A stretch of DNA of 64,000 bases from CAZAFL01 sp964484465 (GTDB taxonomy: Bacteria; Bacteroidota; Ignavibacteria; UBA10030; SZUA-254): positions 1-64,000 of the forward strand of contig CAZAFL010000009.1 of NCBI GenBank assembly GCA_964484465.1, in the 5' to 3' direction. Within the stretch, counting starts at the first letter, position 1, and every line of letters begins with the position of its first letter. This document shows, in pieces, positions 19,236 to 28,834 of the stretch. A program made the translations under genes and the position numbers. The notes beneath the pieces were generated by a model that did not search any database, was not told the origin of the DNA, and saw only the letters and a program-made list of their open reading frames with translations.

Positions 19236-19391
19236 AGCATTCAACTGGGTGATTTTCATTGAACCGGTGGAAATCATTTTACCATGTTTATTTTTTTCAA
19301 TGTGAGTATTTCCGGCAGGCTTGAGGATGATGAGAGAGAAGTTGCCGAAGAAGCAACGTCCAATCCGGGACTTTCCAGAAGGTAAAAATGT

Positions 19392-19420
19392 TTGACTCGC
19401 AAGGTTTTTTTTACTATATT
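19392..19420 (+). promoter_or_regulatory. Promoter of the bc-complex operon
   Basis: TTGACT at 19392-19397, a 17-bp spacer, and TATATT at 19415-19420, with a T-rich tract between and after. The leader to the Rieske start is about 60 bases. Confidence 0.65.
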
Positions 19421-19489
19421 TTTTCGCGTTTAATATATACCTTCAAAGCACATTAATTTGTTATTTGGAATAACTTTTTTTGTTCAGTG

Positions 19490-20155
19490 ATGGATAATTC
19501 GAACGATACAAAAAGCCAGCCACCCACCCAGCCTTCTACCGGGAAAGAAGCTTCAATTGTATCAGCCCCAAATCCAGTTGCTCCATCAGCGCAAGCTCCG
19601 AAACCTCCAGCGGCAGCCCCTGTAAAAAAACCCAAGCAAGACAGACCCCCTGAGCATGATACAGGCATCTGGCGTATCAGCAGGAGAAATTTTTTCTCTG
19701 TTGCGGGATGGGCTGCGTTTTTTGTATTCCTTGCCACGTCCACTGTGGCGACCCTCCGGATGATGTTCCCACGGGTGCTGTTCGAACCGCCGTCAGCGTT
19801 CAAGGCAGGTTTTCCGGCAGACTATCTTGTTGGAGAGGTTAGCGAAAAATACAAAGATGATTACCGGGTGTGGATTATCCGTGAAGCGGAAGGTTTTTAC
19901 TCTCTTTCTGCAATCTGTACTCATTTGGGCTGCACACCACGCTGGCTGGAGGCAGAAAATAAATTTAAGTGTCCGTGTCATGGAAGTGGCTTCAGAAGAA
20001 CAGGCATAAATTTTGAAGGTCCTGCTCCCCGGCCGCTCGAACGCTTAAAGATTTCCCTTTCTGACGACGGTCAGATTTTGATTGACCGTAACATCAAATT
20101 TCGATATGAAAATGGCGACTGGATTAAACCGGATGCATATCTCAAGTATTCTTAA
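19490..20155 (+). CDS. Rieske iron-sulfur protein of a menaquinol-cytochrome c oxidoreductase
   Basis: The [2Fe-2S] subunit of a bc-type complex, passing electrons from menaquinol to the cytochrome c subunit on the periplasmic side. The 221-residue protein has a Pro/Ala-rich cytoplasmic tail (about 20-50), a twin-arginine-like RRNFFS followed by one membrane anchor (about 66-90), and the Rieske cluster ligands in CTHLGC (143-148) and CPCHGS (161-166). The proline-rich extension before the twin-Arg is long for the family. A GTG at 19487 immediately before the ATG is an equally possible start. First gene of a four-gene operon. Confidence 0.93.
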   Translation: MDNSNDTKSQPPTQPSTGKEASIVSAPNPVAPSAQAPKPPAAAPVKKPKQDRPPEHDTGIWRISRRNFFSVAGWAAFFVFLATSTVATLRMMFPRVLFEPPSAFKAGFPADYLVGEVSEKYKDDYRVWIIREAEGFYSLSAICTHLGCTPRWLEAENKFKCPCHGSGFRRTGINFEGPAPRPLERLKISLSDDGQILIDRNIKFRYENGDWIKPDAYLKYS

Positions 20156-20181
20156 TGACATTGTTGTAAAGGAACAACACG

Positions 20182-20958
20182 ATGTTTAAGATTCGGGAAA
20201 AATTACAGCAGACTGAAGTATGGAAATCTATCTTCCGTCACAATTATCAGGATACGAATCGAAATCGGGCGCTTCAGATTGTTGACAACGTATGGCTGCA
20301 TCTTCACCCCGTCCGCATCTCTCGTCATGCGACAAACGTCGGGTTTACATGGGGAATGGGGGGTATTACCTTTCTCCTCTTTATCGTCCTTACAATCACA
20401 GGGGTCATCCTGATGTTTTATTATCGCCCTGCTGCCGAGTATGCGTATGAGGACATGAAATACTTAATGAACGACGTTGCCTTCGGTCCACTCATCCGAA
20501 ATATGCATCGATGGGCTGCCCATGCCATGGTGATCACGGTGATGTTGCATATGTTCCGTGTGTTTCTGACAGGATCCTACAAGCCGCCGCGTCAGTTTAA
20601 TTGGGTCGTCGGAGTGTTGTTACTTGTACTGACCCTATTGCTGAGCTTCACAGGATACTTGCTTCCGTGGGATCAGCTTGCGATTTGGGCGGTGACCGTC
20701 GGTACAAACATGGCGCGTGCCACACCTCTGCTGGGGCACGAGGGTCCGTTTGGCCCCCAACTTGGCATGAGAATCGACAATGATGTCAGGTTTGTGCTCT
20801 TAGGTGGCACACAGGTGGGGCCTCCGACGCTCCTGAGGTTTTATGTCGGACATTGCATTTTCCTTCCCATCATAGCGACGATTTTTATGATCGTTCATTT
20901 CTGGCGCATTAGAAAAGATGGCGGAATTTCCGGACCTGTTGAGAACAATAAAGAATAA
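20182..20958 (+). CDS. Cytochrome b (b6-like, N-terminal half) of the bc complex
   Basis: The diheme quinol-oxidising subunit. The 258-residue protein corresponds to cytochrome b6 with four membrane helices. Heme-ligating histidines are visible in RNMHRWAAHAMV (helix B) and in GHCIFLPIIATIFMIVHFW (helix D). The region before helix C (GSYKPPRQFNWVVG) and the segment SFTGYLLPWDQLAIWAVTV are highly conserved in the family. Cytochrome b is split: the C-terminal half is the next gene, as in b6f-type and many menaquinol-oxidising complexes. Confidence 0.95.
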   Translation: MFKIREKLQQTEVWKSIFRHNYQDTNRNRALQIVDNVWLHLHPVRISRHATNVGFTWGMGGITFLLFIVLTITGVILMFYYRPAAEYAYEDMKYLMNDVAFGPLIRNMHRWAAHAMVITVMLHMFRVFLTGSYKPPRQFNWVVGVLLLVLTLLLSFTGYLLPWDQLAIWAVTVGTNMARATPLLGHEGPFGPQLGMRIDNDVRFVLLGGTQVGPPTLLRFYVGHCIFLPIIATIFMIVHFWRIRKDGGISGPVENNKE

Positions 20959-20981
20959 TTCTTTCATGCAGGGATACATGT

Positions 20982-21866
20982 ATGCATAATCTCTGGGAAA
21001 TCATGTCGAAACCGGACAACATTCCGATTGTCGGATTGCTGGTACTGGTTATTATTTATACATGGTGGTATTTCAAGAAGGCGAACAAGAACGACCGGCA
21101 GGGTTTTCTTGATGAATCAAAACAAAGTGATAAGATTCAGGTATGGCCGTACCTTGTCCGTGTCGAATTCCTCGGTGCACTTTTCGTCATGGTCATTCTC
21201 GTGTTCTGGTCGTTTCTTATCGACGCGCCCCTTGAACAGGCTGCAAACCCGACGTTGACCCCGAACCCGTCGAAAGCTCCGTGGTATTTCCTCGGACTTC
21301 AGGAAATGTTGGTATATTTCGACCCGTGGATCGCTGGTGTTGTTCTTCCCACATTTATCATTTTGGGGTTAATGGCGATTCCGTATATCGACATTAATGA
21401 AAAAGGCAACGGGTATTACACGTTTAAGGAAAGAAAATTCTCCGTTGTCACATTTTGTTTTGGGTTCCTGATTTTATGGGTTTCGTTGATTGTGCTCGGG
21501 ACATTTTGGCGGGGACCTGGCTGGTATTTCTTCTTTCCCTGGGAAGAATGGGATACCCACCGCGTCGTGGCACTGACGAACGTCGATTTGTCGGAATTTT
21601 TCGGAATTCATACCCGTCTCTCTGATAACAGCCTGAATCCAATCGCCTTTGTATTTGGTGGGGTTATTGTCCTCGGGTATTATTCGCTCATCGGCGCATA
21701 TTGGTTCTGGAAGAGAAAAACGGACCTGATAAAAAAGCTCGGGTTCCTCAGGTACAACATCATAGCGTTTTTATTTTTGACAATGATGGCACTCCCGATT
21801 AAAATGATTCTCCGTATCAGTCTCAATATTAAATATATTTGGGTCACTCCCTGGTTTAATATATAA
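20982..21866 (+). CDS. Cytochrome b C-terminal half (subunit IV-like)
   Basis: The 294-residue protein carries the Qo-site loop and about seven hydrophobic segments, more than the three of plant-type subunit IV. The usual PEWY Qo motif is replaced by APWY in PSKAPWYFLGLQEML. Variants without the glutamate are known from low-potential quinone (menaquinone) complexes. An extra N-terminal membrane helix precedes the Qo region, and a C-terminal pair of helices follows it. Starts 23 bases after the b6-like gene. Confidence 0.9.
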   Translation: MHNLWEIMSKPDNIPIVGLLVLVIIYTWWYFKKANKNDRQGFLDESKQSDKIQVWPYLVRVEFLGALFVMVILVFWSFLIDAPLEQAANPTLTPNPSKAPWYFLGLQEMLVYFDPWIAGVVLPTFIILGLMAIPYIDINEKGNGYYTFKERKFSVVTFCFGFLILWVSLIVLGTFWRGPGWYFFFPWEEWDTHRVVALTNVDLSEFFGIHTRLSDNSLNPIAFVFGGVIVLGYYSLIGAYWFWKRKTDLIKKLGFLRYNIIAFLFLTMMALPIKMILRISLNIKYIWVTPWFNI

Positions 21867-21890
21867 CAAATCGATTATTAATTCACCGAA

Positions 21891-24470
21891 ATGAAAGGCA
21901 TCTTTAATTTCTTCAATACACGAGCGGAAGCGCCCATCGAGGGGCGAAATTACAGCAATGTATATTTAATCCTTTCAGGATTACTGTTCCTGGGAACAAT
22001 GTGGGCGGTTGTCGATGAGATCAGTACGCGGCGTCCATGGAAAGAGTTCCAGGAATCGTATTTTAAATTAAGCGCGCAAAAATGGAATGAAAAACTTAAT
22101 GATGCAACGACAGGCTTCGATTCGGCATCATATCAGCAGTTAACAACTGAATTGTCCGCTGCGGAAGAGAAAATGCAATCGTCCGAGTACAAAACCATGG
22201 TCGATGACATCAAGCGTATTGACGATGCTTTACTCGACGCGAATCGTGACTTCACTTTCGCGAAAAGCCGGTCCGATGAAGCATACTACTTCTGGAAAAA
22301 ATCTATCCATGAGGGAAACGAGGACAAAGGGTGGAAAGCGAAACTTGATGATTACGGGAAGAAGATGGTGCAATTCAGCGCCAGGGTAGATGAGATGACC
22401 GCGCGAAGGGATTCCCTGAATGCAATCGTACAAACATATAAGAAATCTGTGAAGGATGTCAATTCGAAAATAAGCGCTCTCTACACAGATCTAGATAATG
22501 CTAAATCAAAAATTGAACATGCCAGAAGTTCTTCGATTCTTATCCGACAGGTGATGTTAAATAATTTTGACCGGTCAAATTTTGGGACACCGAAGGCTCG
22601 CATCGACAGGTGTCAGACATGCCACATGGGATGGAAAGATGAGACGATGACGGAGGTTCCCCAGCCGTTTACACAACATCCGGTGCAGGAACTGTTAAAG
22701 ATTCATAAGCCGGAGACCTTCGGATGCACACCGTGTCACCATGGTCAGGGTGCTGCGCTGACAGCGGGGTTTGCCCATGGTGAAGAAGACCATTATTGGG
22801 AGTGGCCTCTGTTGAAGGGAAAGGAAGTCTATGCTTCCTGCAACAGCTGCCACCAAAATGAGTCTTATGTGAAATATGGTGACAGAATTAACATTGCCAA
22901 ACGGATGCTCACAGAAGCCGGATGTTTCGGTTGTCATGAAATCAAGGGATATACCGATCTTCCGAAAATAGGACCAGAATTGAACCAGCTGGCGGCGAAG
23001 ACCACTCCTGAATGGATATTTCGCTGGGTGAGAAACCCCAAAGATTATAATCCCCACACTCGTATGCCGAATTTCAGGTTCAATGATGATCAGGCACAGG
23101 CAATTACAGCGTTTCTTTGGAAACTTGGAAACGAAAGCGATTACCGCCCTGTGAAGGGGATCAGCCATGGAGGAAACCCGGAAGAGGGAAAGAAGCTGGT
23201 CGAAAATATCGGTTGTAAGGGATGTCACGTTATAGGTGACGATACCCGGATGCGGGATGCGCGCGGGTTTAGTTATGATATTGCTCCTGAGTTGACACGG
23301 GCAGGAAGTAAACTCGACCCGGATTGGATTTTTGAATGGATAAAAAACCCCCGTCATTACCGGCCGACAACACGAATGCCGAGCCTGCGCCTGTCAGACC
23401 AGGAAGCACATGATATTGTTGCGTATCTACAGACGATGAAAGACAATCACGAATTTGAGCAAAAAAGCCTGACGCTCGATTCACCGGATTTGATAAAACG
23501 AGGTGATAAACTGGTCCGCGAATTCGGGTGCCATGGTTGCCATACAATTAAAGGGATGGAAAAAGAGGGTCGTGTCAGCGTTGCACTTTCCAATTTTGGC
23601 CGGAAACGCGTCGACGAATTGGATTTCGGTGATACAAAGATTCCCCATAAATGGGATGATTGGGTGTTTGGAAAATTAAAAGATGCCCGTCAGTACACTA
23701 CAGAACGCATTATCTCGAAAATGCCGTTATTCGCATTTGCCGACAGTGAAATTGTTGTCCTGCGGACTCTCTTGCGAAGCTTCACAAAAGATGAGCCGGA
23801 TCAGGTCTATCAACGCACGTTTGACAAAAATCTGCAGGCTGTTGAGACCGGGAGAAGGCAAACATCATATTATAACTGTATCAATTGTCATCAAATAGAA
23901 GATGTCGGCGGGGCAGTGAAAGCCACGCTTGATGATGAGGCTTTTGCACCGCCGCTATTGCGCCCTGAAGGCGTCAAGGTTCAGGAGCCCTGGCTGCATG
24001 ATTTCCTTAAATCGCCTTCGACGATTCGTCCATGGTTAAAACTCCGGATGCCCACGTTCAGCTTGACGGATGATGAGATAGGAACGATTACAAAGTATTT
24101 TCTTGCGATTCATAAGAAAGAACTTGAGCTGCGTGATTACAAAGATTTTGAGCCGGACCCCAAGTACGTTGCGGCAGGTAAAAAACTATTTGAAGAATTT
24201 CAGTGCTTGAGTTGTCACTATACCGGGAAGATCCCTGAGGGGAAAACGCCGGCAGATCTTGCCCCTAATCTGGCGATGGCAAAAGGTCGGTTAAAACCCG
24301 AGTGGATACTGGATTGGATACAGAATCCTGAAAGCATCCAGCCGGGCACAAGGATGCCGGGCTACTTCCCGGATTTACAATCTCCCGACCCTGATGTCCT
24401 TGGTGGCGATGCAAAAGAACAAATACGGGCACTGCGGGATTATGTGTTTACCATCGCTCTTGCTAAATAA
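21891..24470 (+). CDS. Octaheme membrane-anchored cytochrome c of the bc complex
   Basis: An 859-residue protein that probably replaces cytochrome c1/f as electron acceptor of the complex. An N-terminal membrane anchor (about 23-43) is followed by a long helical, coiled-coil-like region (about 60-220). Eight CxxCH motifs follow at about residues 241, 282, 317, 345, 442, 547, 663 and 772. The later modules repeat a pattern of P-E/D-W-I-F followed by TRMP or MP-x-F, consistent with Met-ligated class I-like heme domains; the first three hemes are more closely spaced. It lacks any f-type fold that can be recognised. Last gene of the operon; it converges with the phosphorylase at 24484 with no visible terminator. 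Confidence 0.9.
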   Translation: MKGIFNFFNTRAEAPIEGRNYSNVYLILSGLLFLGTMWAVVDEISTRRPWKEFQESYFKLSAQKWNEKLNDATTGFDSASYQQLTTELSAAEEKMQSSEYKTMVDDIKRIDDALLDANRDFTFAKSRSDEAYYFWKKSIHEGNEDKGWKAKLDDYGKKMVQFSARVDEMTARRDSLNAIVQTYKKSVKDVNSKISALYTDLDNAKSKIEHARSSSILIRQVMLNNFDRSNFGTPKARIDRCQTCHMGWKDETMTEVPQPFTQHPVQELLKIHKPETFGCTPCHHGQGAALTAGFAHGEEDHYWEWPLLKGKEVYASCNSCHQNESYVKYGDRINIAKRMLTEAGCFGCHEIKGYTDLPKIGPELNQLAAKTTPEWIFRWVRNPKDYNPHTRMPNFRFNDDQAQAITAFLWKLGNESDYRPVKGISHGGNPEEGKKLVENIGCKGCHVIGDDTRMRDARGFSYDIAPELTRAGSKLDPDWIFEWIKNPRHYRPTTRMPSLRLSDQEAHDIVAYLQTMKDNHEFEQKSLTLDSPDLIKRGDKLVREFGCHGCHTIKGMEKEGRVSVALSNFGRKRVDELDFGDTKIPHKWDDWVFGKLKDARQYTTERIISKMPLFAFADSEIVVLRTLLRSFTKDEPDQVYQRTFDKNLQAVETGRRQTSYYNCINCHQIEDVGGAVKATLDDEAFAPPLLRPEGVKVQEPWLHDFLKSPSTIRPWLKLRMPTFSLTDDEIGTITKYFLAIHKKELELRDYKDFEPDPKYVAAGKKLFEEFQCLSCHYTGKIPEGKTPADLAPNLAMAKGRLKPEWILDWIQNPESIQPGTRMPGYFPDLQSPDPDVLGGDAKEQIRALRDYVFTIALAK

Positions 24471-24483
24471 AGGAGGGTTTGGA

Positions 24484-25350
24484 TTATCTTTTTCTTCGTG
24501 GCGCGTGTGATATTGCTTCAATAACCCCGTCAACTAAATCAAAAAAAGCCTTCTTAACATTGTTTGCGACAACGGTCACCTCGGCGTGATCAAGCTTTGT
24601 GTCTGAAATCCCTGTCGCAAGATTCGTGATACAGGATATTCCTGCAACACGCATGCCCAACGTTACTGCATTGCTGACTTCATTGACGGTAGACATCCCT
24701 ACGGCGTCTCCTCCTGCAAATCGAATCATCTCTATTTCTGCAGATGTTTCGTAAGAAGGACCCTTCACACCGAAATATACCCCTTCCTGAAGTCGAATGC
24801 CTTTCGTTCTTGCAACCCCCTGAATGGTAGCCTGCAGCCGTTCATCATACAATCGGCGGTGGGCAGTCGGGATGGTGTGATTCACATGAGGATATTCAAA
24901 TGTCATATTGATCTGGTCGGTAATGAGCATAAGGTCGCCGACAGAAAATGTACGGTTCACGCCACCCGCTGCATTTGTCACGAGTAAAGTTGAAATCCCT
25001 AGCGAGTCAGCGACCCTGATAGGGTAAAGGACAGATTCGAGATTTCCGCTCTCATAATAATGGACCCTTCCCTGAAAGGCGAGCAACGGTACGTTGTGAA
25101 GTTTTCCAAAAACGAGATATCCCCGGTGACCTTCCACGGTTGATTTGGGATAAAACGGGATCTCGCTGACATCAATAATTGTTTTTGAGGTCAATCTCTC
25201 AGCAACTTCACCTAATCCTGAGCCGAGGATAATTGCTACCGTCGGATGAAGATGTGTCCGTTTTTTGATAAATCGTAAAGAAGCAGTCAGTTGCTTCGAA
25301 ATTTCGTTATAAGCGTTTCTATTGCTGGTCTTCTTCATAAGGGATACCAT
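24484..25350 (-). CDS. punA: Purine nucleoside phosphorylase (inosine/guanosine type)
   Basis: Cleaves purine (deoxy)nucleosides with phosphate to base and (deoxy)ribose 1-phosphate. The 288-residue protein shows ILGSGLGEVAERL (phosphate site), VTNAAGGVNRTFSVGDLMLI, and GDAVGMSTVNEVSNA, which holds the conserved Met and purine-site residues. The size fits the trimeric class. The start overlaps the end of the upstream permease gene; an ATG at 25338 is an alternative start. Last gene of the nucleoside uptake operon. Confidence 0.93.
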   Translation of the reverse strand: MVSLMKKTSNRNAYNEISKQLTASLRFIKKRTHLHPTVAIILGSGLGEVAERLTSKTIIDVSEIPFYPKSTVEGHRGYLVFGKLHNVPLLAFQGRVHYYESGNLESVLYPIRVADSLGISTLLVTNAAGGVNRTFSVGDLMLITDQINMTFEYPHVNHTIPTAHRRLYDERLQATIQGVARTKGIRLQEGVYFGVKGPSYETSAEIEMIRFAGGDAVGMSTVNEVSNAVTLGMRVAGISCITNLATGISDTKLDHAEVTVVANNVKKAFFDLVDGVIEAISHAPRRKR

Positions 25351-26218
25351 CTGCTGCGGGAGGAGTAGACCGGCCGATAAACCCCGCCAGGACTATCATC
25401 GTCAGCAGGTACGGCAACATCTGAATAAATTGAGTCGGGATGACCCCACCCTGAAGTTGATTTCCGATATTTTCCGAAATGCCAAAACAAATGCACGCTG
25501 CAGCGACGGGAAAAGGCCTCCATTTGCCGACAATCATCGCCGCAAGTGCAATGAATCCTCTTCCTGCGGACATACCATCGGTAAAACTATGCTGGTCGAG
25601 AGCCAGCCAGGCTCCTCCAACACCCGCCAACGCACCGCTTATCAAGACACCGGCATGTCGTGTTGCCGGTACACTAATACCGAGAGTTTCCGCTGCACGC
25701 GGATGCTCACCGACAGCTCTAAGCCGTAGACCGAATTTGGTTTTTAATAAAACAATATTTGCAAGGATAAACAGAACAACGGTTCCCAGCAGGAACGGAT
25801 AATTCAAAAAGGGGATAGTTGCTGACAGATCCCATTGTTCGATGCCGACAATCCGTTCGGAATTGCTCGAGCTGTGGAAAATTATCTGGCAACAAAATTT
25901 CGTGATCCCGATTGCAAACATGTTGATTGCGATGCCGCTGACAATTTGGTCCGCTTTAAATTTGACAGTAATGATGCTGTGAAGTAAACCTGTCAACAAG
26001 CCTGCAACCGCCCCGCAAAGAAGCCCAAACACCGGGCTGTTTGTATAAAATGTGCCTACGGTAGTGGCGAAAGCCGAAATCAACAGCATTCCCTCCAACG
26101 CAATATTGATAACGCCGCTTCGTTCACTGTAGGTAGCTCCTAACGCAGGCAGAGCGTAGGGAATAGAGATGCGCATTGATTGTAATAAAAATGATAGGTT
26201 AAAAATAGAATCGACCAT
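25319..26218 (-). CDS. Nucleoside ABC transporter permease (NupQ/YufQ-like)
   Basis: An integral membrane subunit of a BMP-type nucleoside importer (branched-chain-permease superfamily). The 299-residue protein from the ATG at 26218 has about eight to nine membrane helices and the conserved ERSGVINIALEGMLLISAF near its N-terminus, GLRLRAVGEHPRAAETLGI in the cytoplasmic loop, and GRGFIALAAMIVGKWRP. The frame is open further upstream, but 26218 sits 4 bases after the stop of the other permease and gives the normal N-terminus. Confidence 0.9.
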   Translation of the reverse strand: MVDSIFNLSFLLQSMRISIPYALPALGATYSERSGVINIALEGMLLISAFATTVGTFYTNSPVFGLLCGAVAGLLTGLLHSIITVKFKADQIVSGIAINMFAIGITKFCCQIIFHSSSNSERIVGIEQWDLSATIPFLNYPFLLGTVVLFILANIVLLKTKFGLRLRAVGEHPRAAETLGISVPATRHAGVLISGALAGVGGAWLALDQHSFTDGMSAGRGFIALAAMIVGKWRPFPVAAACICFGISENIGNQLQGGVIPTQFIQMLPYLLTMIVLAGFIGRSTPPAADGIPYEEDQQ

Positions 26219-26222
26219 GAGA

Positions 26223-27284
26223 TTACATACCACCGACCGGTTGAATGACGCTTCGTATCCATCGGTCCAGAATCTTCGTGAACACGATGACGAAAATAAT
26301 GACAATCGCCTGAAGGATGTTCATAAGCTCCTTGGGAACAATCGTATTGATGGTGAGGCCTCCATATTCAAGTACTCCAAACAGGAGAGAGGCAAGAATA
26401 ACGCCGAACGGGTTGTTCTTTCCAAGGAGTGCAACAGCGATGCCGATAAAGCCAACTCCTTCTGAGAAACCCAACTCAAAATAATGTTTATACCCTAGCA
26501 CAAAGTTGCTCCCGACTAGCCCTGCAATCCCTCCTGCAATTGCCATCACGGTTATAATACGATTTCCAACATGTATACCTGCGTATTCAGCGGCGCTCTG
26601 ACTGAGTCCCATGACTCGGAGTTCGTATCCTAAACGGGTCTTCCATAGTAAAATATAGACAAGAATACATGAAATAATTGCCAGCAACAGGCTGATATTC
26701 ACGGGGGATCCGTGGAATACATTAGACAGAGCATCAAGCCGTATCACCTCCGCGTGAGGGGCGATTTGGTGAGTATGAATTGTAGCAGGGACTCCATATA
26801 TATTATTAACGACGTAGCTTACGAGAGCGGCGGCGATGAAGTTCATCATAATTGTATTGATAACTTCATGTGCACCGAATCTTGCTTTCAGTATTCCGGG
26901 AATTGCGCCCCAGATTGAACCTCCGGCAAAGCCGGCGAGCAGACAAAGTGGAATTAACAGAACGGATGGAACGTTTGGGAAGGAAGCTCCGACAATGGCT
27001 GTCAGAAGAGAACCCAGAGTCAATTGACCTTCTGCTCCTATGTTGAAAATGCCTGCCCTGAAAGCAATCGCAGCGGACAAACCGGTAAACATTAACGGAG
27101 TTGCTTTAAATAGTACCTGTCCGATACCGTAAAAGTTGCCTAATGTTTCCGAAAGTAATTTGCTGTATATCTCGACAGGGTTATTTCCAATGATGAGAAT
27201 AAAAATTCCTCCAATAACAAAAGAGAGGATCAAAGCAAGAGCTGGACCGGCAGCCTGGAATGATAAGCGTCTTAGGGGTCTCAC
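26223..27284 (-). CDS. Nucleoside ABC transporter permease (NupP/YufP-like)
   Basis: The partner permease of the BMP-type importer: 353 residues and about nine to ten membrane helices. Conserved blocks are FRAGIFNIGAEGQLTLGSL, FGAHEVINTIMMNF and LGYELRVMGLSQSAAEYAGI, the last facing the ATPase. It is followed after 4 bases by the second permease; the ATPase gene lies upstream with a 23-base gap. Confidence 0.92.
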   Translation of the reverse strand: MRPLRRLSFQAAGPALALILSFVIGGIFILIIGNNPVEIYSKLLSETLGNFYGIGQVLFKATPLMFTGLSAAIAFRAGIFNIGAEGQLTLGSLLTAIVGASFPNVPSVLLIPLCLLAGFAGGSIWGAIPGILKARFGAHEVINTIMMNFIAAALVSYVVNNIYGVPATIHTHQIAPHAEVIRLDALSNVFHGSPVNISLLLAIISCILVYILLWKTRLGYELRVMGLSQSAAEYAGIHVGNRIITVMAIAGGIAGLVGSNFVLGYKHYFELGFSEGVGFIGIAVALLGKNNPFGVILASLLFGVLEYGGLTINTIVPKELMNILQAIVIIFVIVFTKILDRWIRSVIQPVGGM

Positions 27285-27307
27285 AAGGAGCTACGAAGTT
27301 AACATAG

Positions 27308-28816
27308 TTATACTGCTATCTGTTGCGTACCACCAGTCATGTATATGCCGATCTCCCGCTCATTGGTTTTCTGTGCCTCTAACGTCACGGCAAGGGAGCC
27401 CCTGTAGATAACACCGATCCTGTCAGATAGCTTAAGAAGCTCAGAGAGGTCGGACGACACCAGCACAACGGCTTTTCCATTGTTTCGCTCGGACAAAATT
27501 GCATTGTGAACATATTCAATTGCCCCGATATCGAGCCCCCGTGTGGGTTGGCTTGCAATTATGACATCTCCTTTTTTCGATAGCTCTCGTGCGATAACGA
27601 CTTTTTGCTGGTTTCCGCCGGAGAGTGCGCGAGCGGGATATTCCTTGTTCGCAGGGCGAATATCAAATTGCCTTATCATTTTTTCTGCATGGTCGGTTAC
27701 ATTCTGAATATGCAAAAAAACTATGCCGGAAAATGATCCTTCTTGTTGACGACCAAGAATCAAATTATCGGCTAAGGGAAGGTCAAGAACAAGTCCGCGT
27801 TTCAATCGGTCTTCCGGTATATGTGCTATATTGCTTTTTGATTTTATATCTGTGATTTCTGTTTTATTGATTCTTATCTCGCCCGATGTTGGAGACCGCA
27901 ATCTGGTTAACACTTCAACCAGTTCAGTTTGTCCGTTCCCTTCAACACCGGCTATTCCAAAGATCTCGCCGCTCTTCACTGAAAATGAGATATCCTGAAG
28001 TGCCGGGAGTTTCCTGTCCGACATCGCCGAAACATTCGTTACTTCCAGCACATTGATGGGGGATTGAATGATTGCTTTTTTTGTTTCAGGCTCGATGAAA
28101 CGACCCACCATGAGCTTCGCCAGTTCACCTTGTGTAGTTTCGGCGGTTTTAATATTGCCGACGACTTTTCCTTGTCGCATGACCGTTATATTGTCGCTGA
28201 TTGACATGACTTCATTCAGCTTATGAGTGATGAGGATAACAGTCTTATCTTGCTTCTTTAAATTAACGAGGGTGGTAAAAAGGTCGTCGATTTCCTGAGG
28301 AGCCAGAACTGCTGTTGGCTCATCGAGAATCAGGATTCCAGCGTTTCGGTACAGAATTTTTAGAATTTCTACTCGCTGCTGCAACCCCACTGAAAGAGAC
28401 GCAATCGTCGAATGCGGGTCGATCTTCAAACGGTATACCTCAGACAATTTTGAAATCTCGGTCGCCGTATTACGCAAATCCAGGAACTGAACAAAGCGAG
28501 TACGTTCATTTCCAAGCATGATGTTTTCGGTCACGGTCAGGGGCGAAACAAGCATAAAGTGTTGATGTACCATTCCAATCCCGAGCGATATCGCTTTGGA
28601 GGGTGAATCGATCTTTTGTGGTTGTTCGTGAATTGAGATTGTCCCTCCATCCGGTTGGTGCATGCCGTAAAGAATATTCATAAGGGTCGATTTTCCGGCA
28701 CCGTTTTCACCTACGAGAGCATGAATTGTCCCACGAGGGACATCAAGGCTGACGCTATCATTCGCCAGCGACTTTACGAATCGCTTGCTGATATTTTGCA
28801 TTTGCACAGCAAGCAT
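27308..28816 (-). CDS. Nucleoside ABC transporter ATP-binding protein (two ATPase domains)
   Basis: A 502-residue tandem-ATPase subunit. Domain 1 has a full Walker A (GENGAGKST, about 36), signature LSVGLQQRVEILK, and Walker B ILILDEPTAVL. Domain 2 has a degenerate Walker A-like GVEGNGQTEL, signature LSGGNQQKVVIAREL, and IIASQPTRGLD in place of a standard Walker B, as is usual for the sugar/nucleoside importer group. Lies between the binding protein and the permeases. Confidence 0.94.
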   Translation of the reverse strand: MLAVQMQNISKRFVKSLANDSVSLDVPRGTIHALVGENGAGKSTLMNILYGMHQPDGGTISIHEQPQKIDSPSKAISLGIGMVHQHFMLVSPLTVTENIMLGNERTRFVQFLDLRNTATEISKLSEVYRLKIDPHSTIASLSVGLQQRVEILKILYRNAGILILDEPTAVLAPQEIDDLFTTLVNLKKQDKTVILITHKLNEVMSISDNITVMRQGKVVGNIKTAETTQGELAKLMVGRFIEPETKKAIIQSPINVLEVTNVSAMSDRKLPALQDISFSVKSGEIFGIAGVEGNGQTELVEVLTRLRSPTSGEIRINKTEITDIKSKSNIAHIPEDRLKRGLVLDLPLADNLILGRQQEGSFSGIVFLHIQNVTDHAEKMIRQFDIRPANKEYPARALSGGNQQKVVIARELSKKGDVIIASQPTRGLDIGAIEYVHNAILSERNNGKAVVLVSSDLSELLKLSDRIGVIYRGSLAVTLEAQKTNEREIGIYMTGGTQQIAV

Positions 28817-28834
28817 GTCAGGAGGGGAACCGAA

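Larger units (their letters stand above)
19113..19486. other. Divergent intergenic region between bshC and the Rieske gene
   Basis: This 374-bp stretch holds the overlapping inverted repeats of the bshC leader (19171-19235) and the plus-strand promoter of the cytochrome operon (19392-19420). The bshC frame stays open to 19277 on the minus strand. No convincing minus-strand promoter or other gene was seen. Confidence 0.6.

Noticed and set aside
19112..19277. Longer bshC start at 19277 or 19253
   Set aside because: The added residues lie in the structured leader and do not resemble the family N-terminus; 19175 is kept only as an alternative.
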